Below are positions 61,388 through 64,000 of a DNA stretch of 64,000 nucleotides, piece after piece. This DNA comes from an uncultured Polaribacter sp. Lineage in GTDB: Bacteria; Bacteroidota; Bacteroidia; Flavobacteriales; Flavobacteriaceae. The notes under the pieces were generated by a model. That model did no database searches and was not told where the DNA came from. It was given only the letters and a program-made list of their open reading frames with translations. The stretch lies in NCBI GenBank assembly GCA_943846595.1, contig OX044355.1:1968501-2032500 (forward strand). Direction: 5' to 3'. Position 1 is the stretch's first letter. Each line of letters opens with the position of its first letter. The position numbers and the translations under genes were made by a program.

Positions 61388-63199
61388 TTATTTACCTTCT
61401 TCCATTTTTTTCTTTAAAGCTGCAAGACCTCCAATATCACCTAATGTGGTTTTTTCAGCATCAGCAGATTTCTTTGCCGCTACTTTGATATTCTTTCTTT
61501 CTTGTACTTTGAAGATAGAAGTATGAGAAACAACAACTCTTCTGTATTCTTTAGAAAACTCTAAAACTACAAATTCAGCTGTTTGTCCTTTATCTAATTT
61601 AGAACCATCTTCTTTTTCTAAGAAACGACTTGGTGCAAAACCTTCTACTCCATCAGCAAAAGTTACTACAGCTCCTTTGTCATTCTTTTCTTTGATTGTT
61701 CCTTCATGCTTCGAATCGATTGCGTAGGTAGCTTCATGTGCATCCCAAGGATTGTCTTGAGTTTGCTTATGACCTAGGTTTAACTTTCTGTTCTCAACAT
61801 CTAATTCTAATACTTGAACTTCTAATTTGTCACCTACAGTTACAAAGTCTGATGGGTGTTTGATTTTCTTAGTCCAAGATAAATCAGAAATATAAACCAA
61901 ACCATCGATACCTTCTTCCAATTCTACAAATACACCAAAGTTGGTATAGTTACGAACAGTTCCTGTATGCGTCGTTCCAACTGGGTATTTCGTAGTAATA
62001 TCGGTCCAAGGGTCTGGATGTAATTGTTTGATACCTAATGACATTTTACGGTCTTCACGGTCTAAAGTTAAAACTTGTGCTTCTACTTTATCTCCAACTT
62101 TTACGAAATCTTGTGCAGAACGTAAGTGTGTAGACCAAGACATTTCAGAAACGTGAATTAGCCCTTCTACGCCTTGTTCAACTTCTACGAATGCTCCATA
62201 ATCTGCTAAAACAACAACTTCACCATTTACTTTATCCCCAACTTTTAAGTCCGTGTTTAAAGCTTCCCATGGATGCGCTGATAATTGTTTTAATCCTAAT
62301 TGGATTCTAGATTTGTTATCGTCAAAGTCTAAAATTACAACATTTAATTTTTGATCTAATTCAACAACTTCATTTGGATGATTGATTCTTGACCATGATA
62401 AATCAGTAATATGCACCAATCCATCTACACCACCTAAATCAACAAAGACACCATAAGAAGTAATGTTTTTAACAACACCTTCTAATACTTGTCCTTTTTC
62501 TAATTGACCAATAATCTCTTTCTTTTGAATTTCGATATCAGCCTCGATTAATGCTTTATGGGAAACAACAACGTTTTTAAATTCATGGTTGATTTTCACA
62601 ACTTTGAATTCCATTGTTTTCTCTACGTATTGGTCGTAATCTCTGATTGGCTTCACATCAATTTGAGAACCTGGCAAGAAAGCTTCGATTCCGAAAACAT
62701 CAACAATCATTCCACCTCTAGTTCTACATTTAACAAAACCGTTAACTACTTCACCCGTTTCATGAGCATTGTTAACACGTTCCCATGCCTTTATAACTCT
62801 TGCTTTTTTGTGAGACAATACTAATTGACCAGAAGAATCTTCTCTCTTGTCTACCAATACTTCTACTTTATCTCCTTCCGCTAATGCTTGGTTGTAACGA
62901 AATTCGTTCAAAGAGATAACTCCTTCAGACTTAGAATTGATATCAATGATTGCGTCTCTGTCTGTAATTCTGATTACAGTACCTTCGATTACATCACGTT
63001 CGTTTACGAAACCTACAGTTCCTTCCAACGCTTTTTCAAATTCTACTAATTTTGCCTCATCAACAGCTTCAATACCTTGTTCGTACTTGTGCCAGTTAAA
63101 ATCTGCTAAAAATTGTTCTGGATTTACAGTTTCTACAACTGTTTCTTGTACTTCAGTAGCAACTACTTGCTCTTCAGTGTTTTTTGTTTCTTCAGACAT
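61388..63199 (-). CDS. rpsA: 30S ribosomal protein S1
   Basis: A 603-residue protein with an acidic N-terminal tail and six S1/OB-fold repeats (for example GVVKNITSYGVFVDLGGVDG, GEVVVLADYGAFVEVEQGVE, GTVRNYTNFGVFVELEEGID), the full form. It delivers mRNA to the ribosome, which matters in Bacteroidota where most leaders lack Shine-Dalgarno sequences. A TAAATTTG -7 box at 63323 implies a leader of about 120 nt, the longest clear one here, leaving room for the autogenous control known for S1 in other bacteria. Confidence 0.97.
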   Translation of the reverse strand: MSEETKNTEEQVVATEVQETVVETVNPEQFLADFNWHKYEQGIEAVDEAKLVEFEKALEGTVGFVNERDVIEGTVIRITDRDAIIDINSKSEGVISLNEFRYNQALAEGDKVEVLVDKREDSSGQLVLSHKKARVIKAWERVNNAHETGEVVNGFVKCRTRGGMIVDVFGIEAFLPGSQIDVKPIRDYDQYVEKTMEFKVVKINHEFKNVVVSHKALIEADIEIQKKEIIGQLEKGQVLEGVVKNITSYGVFVDLGGVDGLVHITDLSWSRINHPNEVVELDQKLNVVILDFDDNKSRIQLGLKQLSAHPWEALNTDLKVGDKVNGEVVVLADYGAFVEVEQGVEGLIHVSEMSWSTHLRSAQDFVKVGDKVEAQVLTLDREDRKMSLGIKQLHPDPWTDITTKYPVGTTHTGTVRNYTNFGVFVELEEGIDGLVYISDLSWTKKIKHPSDFVTVGDKLEVQVLELDVENRKLNLGHKQTQDNPWDAHEATYAIDSKHEGTIKEKNDKGAVVTFADGVEGFAPSRFLEKEDGSKLDKGQTAEFVVLEFSKEYRRVVVSHTSIFKVQERKNIKVAAKKSADAEKTTLGDIGGLAALKKKMEEGK

Positions 63200-63322
63200 G
63201 TCCGAAAATAATTTTTGTATCTTATTGTTTTTCAGATTTTTAACGATAAAAACGCAAAGAGTTGTTTTTATGAAATGATTTGTTTCGTTCCTTCTTTAAA
63301 TCTGTTACCGTAAAAAGGAGTG

Positions 63323-63330
63323 CAAATTTA
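63323..63330 (-). promoter_or_regulatory. -7 promoter element of rpsA
   Basis: TAAATTTG, an exact match on the minus strand, with no TTG at 19 nt. It faces away from the queE box at 63401. Confidence 0.5.
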
Positions 63331-63400
63331 CAAAAATCATTTGATTTTTGAGGTTTTAGAATTAGTTTATTATTCTTTTTATTGTTGCTAATCAAAAAAC

Positions 63401-63408
63401 TACCTTTG
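63401..63408 (+). promoter_or_regulatory. -7 promoter element of queE
   Basis: TACCTTTG fits TAnnTTTG and predicts a leader of about 26 nt; a TTA lies near -33. Confidence 0.45.
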
Positions 63409-63437
63409 CATTTTTTAAAACCTCTTTGGGGATTATA

Positions 63438-64000
63438 ATGGCAATGAATAAAAAAACACAAGAATTAGTAAATCAAGGTATTATGCTTCCGCTTATGGAA
63501 GAATTTTATACAATACAAGGAGAAGGTGCGCATACTGGAACTGCCGCCTACTTTATTAGAGTTGGTGGTTGTGATGTTGGTTGCCATTGGTGTGATGTAA
63601 AAGAAAGTTGGAATGCAGATCTGCATCCACCAACATTGGCAGATACCATTGTTGAAAACATAACGAAACAAGCCAATACCGTTGTTATAACTGGGGGTGA
63701 ACCATTAATGTGGTCTATGGATTACATTACAAAATTACTTCAAAAGAACAAAATTAAAACACATATTGAAACCTCTGGAGCCTATTCATTTTCAGGAAAA
63801 TGGGACTGGTTTTGTTTATCACCAAAGAAAACTAAACTACCTTTGGAAGAAGTTTACCAAGAAGCAGATGAATTGAAAATGATTATTCATAACAAATCAG
63901 ATTTTGAATTTGCTGAAGCACAAGCCGAAAAGGTAGGTGAAAAATGTCAATTATTTTTACAACCAGAATGGAGTCGTAAAGAAAAAATGACGGAATTAAT
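63438..64000 (+). CDS. queE: 7-carboxy-7-deazaguanine synthase (cut off by window edge)
   Basis: The frame is open to the right edge (187 codons). EEFYTIQGEGAHTGTAAYF and RVGGCDVGCHWCDVK give the radical-SAM cluster motif C-x3-C-x2-C of QueE, followed by VITGGEPLMW and HIETSGAYSF. The enzyme makes the 7-deazaguanine core in the queuosine pathway. An ATG at 63444 (MNKKTQ) is an alternative start. Confidence 0.93.
   Translation, partial: MAMNKKTQELVNQGIMLPLMEEFYTIQGEGAHTGTAAYFIRVGGCDVGCHWCDVKESWNADLHPPTLADTIVENITKQANTVVITGGEPLMWSMDYITKLLQKNKIKTHIETSGAYSFSGKWDWFCLSPKKTKLPLEEVYQEADELKMIIHNKSDFEFAEAQAEKVGEKCQLFLQPEWSRKEKMTEL

Overview
The window reads as an AT-rich chromosome segment from a marine member of the Flavobacteriaceae (Bacteroidota). 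The reasons are a SusC/SusD pair with surface lipoproteins, promoters of the Bacteroidota type (TTG, about 19 nt, TAnnTTTG) in front of both tRNAs and an HU gene, very short AT-rich leaders with little Shine-Dalgarno signal, and families typical of flavobacteria (DUF3822-, DUF6702- and DUF493-like proteins, Y_Y_Y/LuxR regulator). Genus is not decidable from this text; Polaribacter- or Formosa-like is a guess.

Region 1 (1-16167, all on the minus strand) and region 3 (25432-35927, minus) together form a polysaccharide utilisation locus whose enzymes point to laminarin-type beta-1,3/1,6-glucan. Region 3 holds the sensor-regulator (Y_Y_Y/LuxR type), SusC, SusD and two surface lipoproteins. Region 1 holds one apparent operon: a clan-A glycoside hydrolase fused to a likely outer-membrane beta-barrel, a glycan-binding lipoprotein, a GH149-like beta-1,3-glucan phosphorylase, a GH17 endo-glucanase lipoprotein, a GH30 lipoprotein and a GPH-type sugar symporter. 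Two further secreted-protein genes follow, one of which runs off the left edge. The expected flow is surface binding and cutting, SusCD import, periplasmic cutting and debranching, symport, and cytoplasmic phosphorolysis to glucose-1-phosphate. The most interesting signal is a 20-bp element that lies in the same orientation and the same register upstream of a -7-like box in front of all four transcription units of this locus.

Region 2 (16579-25085) interrupts the locus with a small membrane protein, fumarase fumC, peptidase E, a carboxypeptidase-regulatory-like protein, a DUF6702-like protein and two tandem paralogous M1-type metallopeptidases.

Region 4 (36273-64000) is mainly housekeeping: cysteine desulfurase, Smr protein, an ArsC-like protein, two PPK2 kinases, a RecD-like helicase, DUF3822 protein and RsmD, a MoxR ATPase with three SurA/PpiC-like folding factors, RecQ, Fmt, HU, YqgE/AlgH, a class IV aminotransferase, a START-like protein, tRNA-Met and tRNA-Gly, rhomboid protease, lipid A acyltransferase, a second class V aminotransferase, GlmM, a frameshifted tubby/LURP-like gene, ribosomal protein S1, and QueE, which runs off the right edge. 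Oddities there are the single-base frameshift in the tubby-like gene, a YqgE gene without an ATG/GTG/TTG start, two probable leaderless transcripts, and a triple 20-bp-period repeat found at two distant places.
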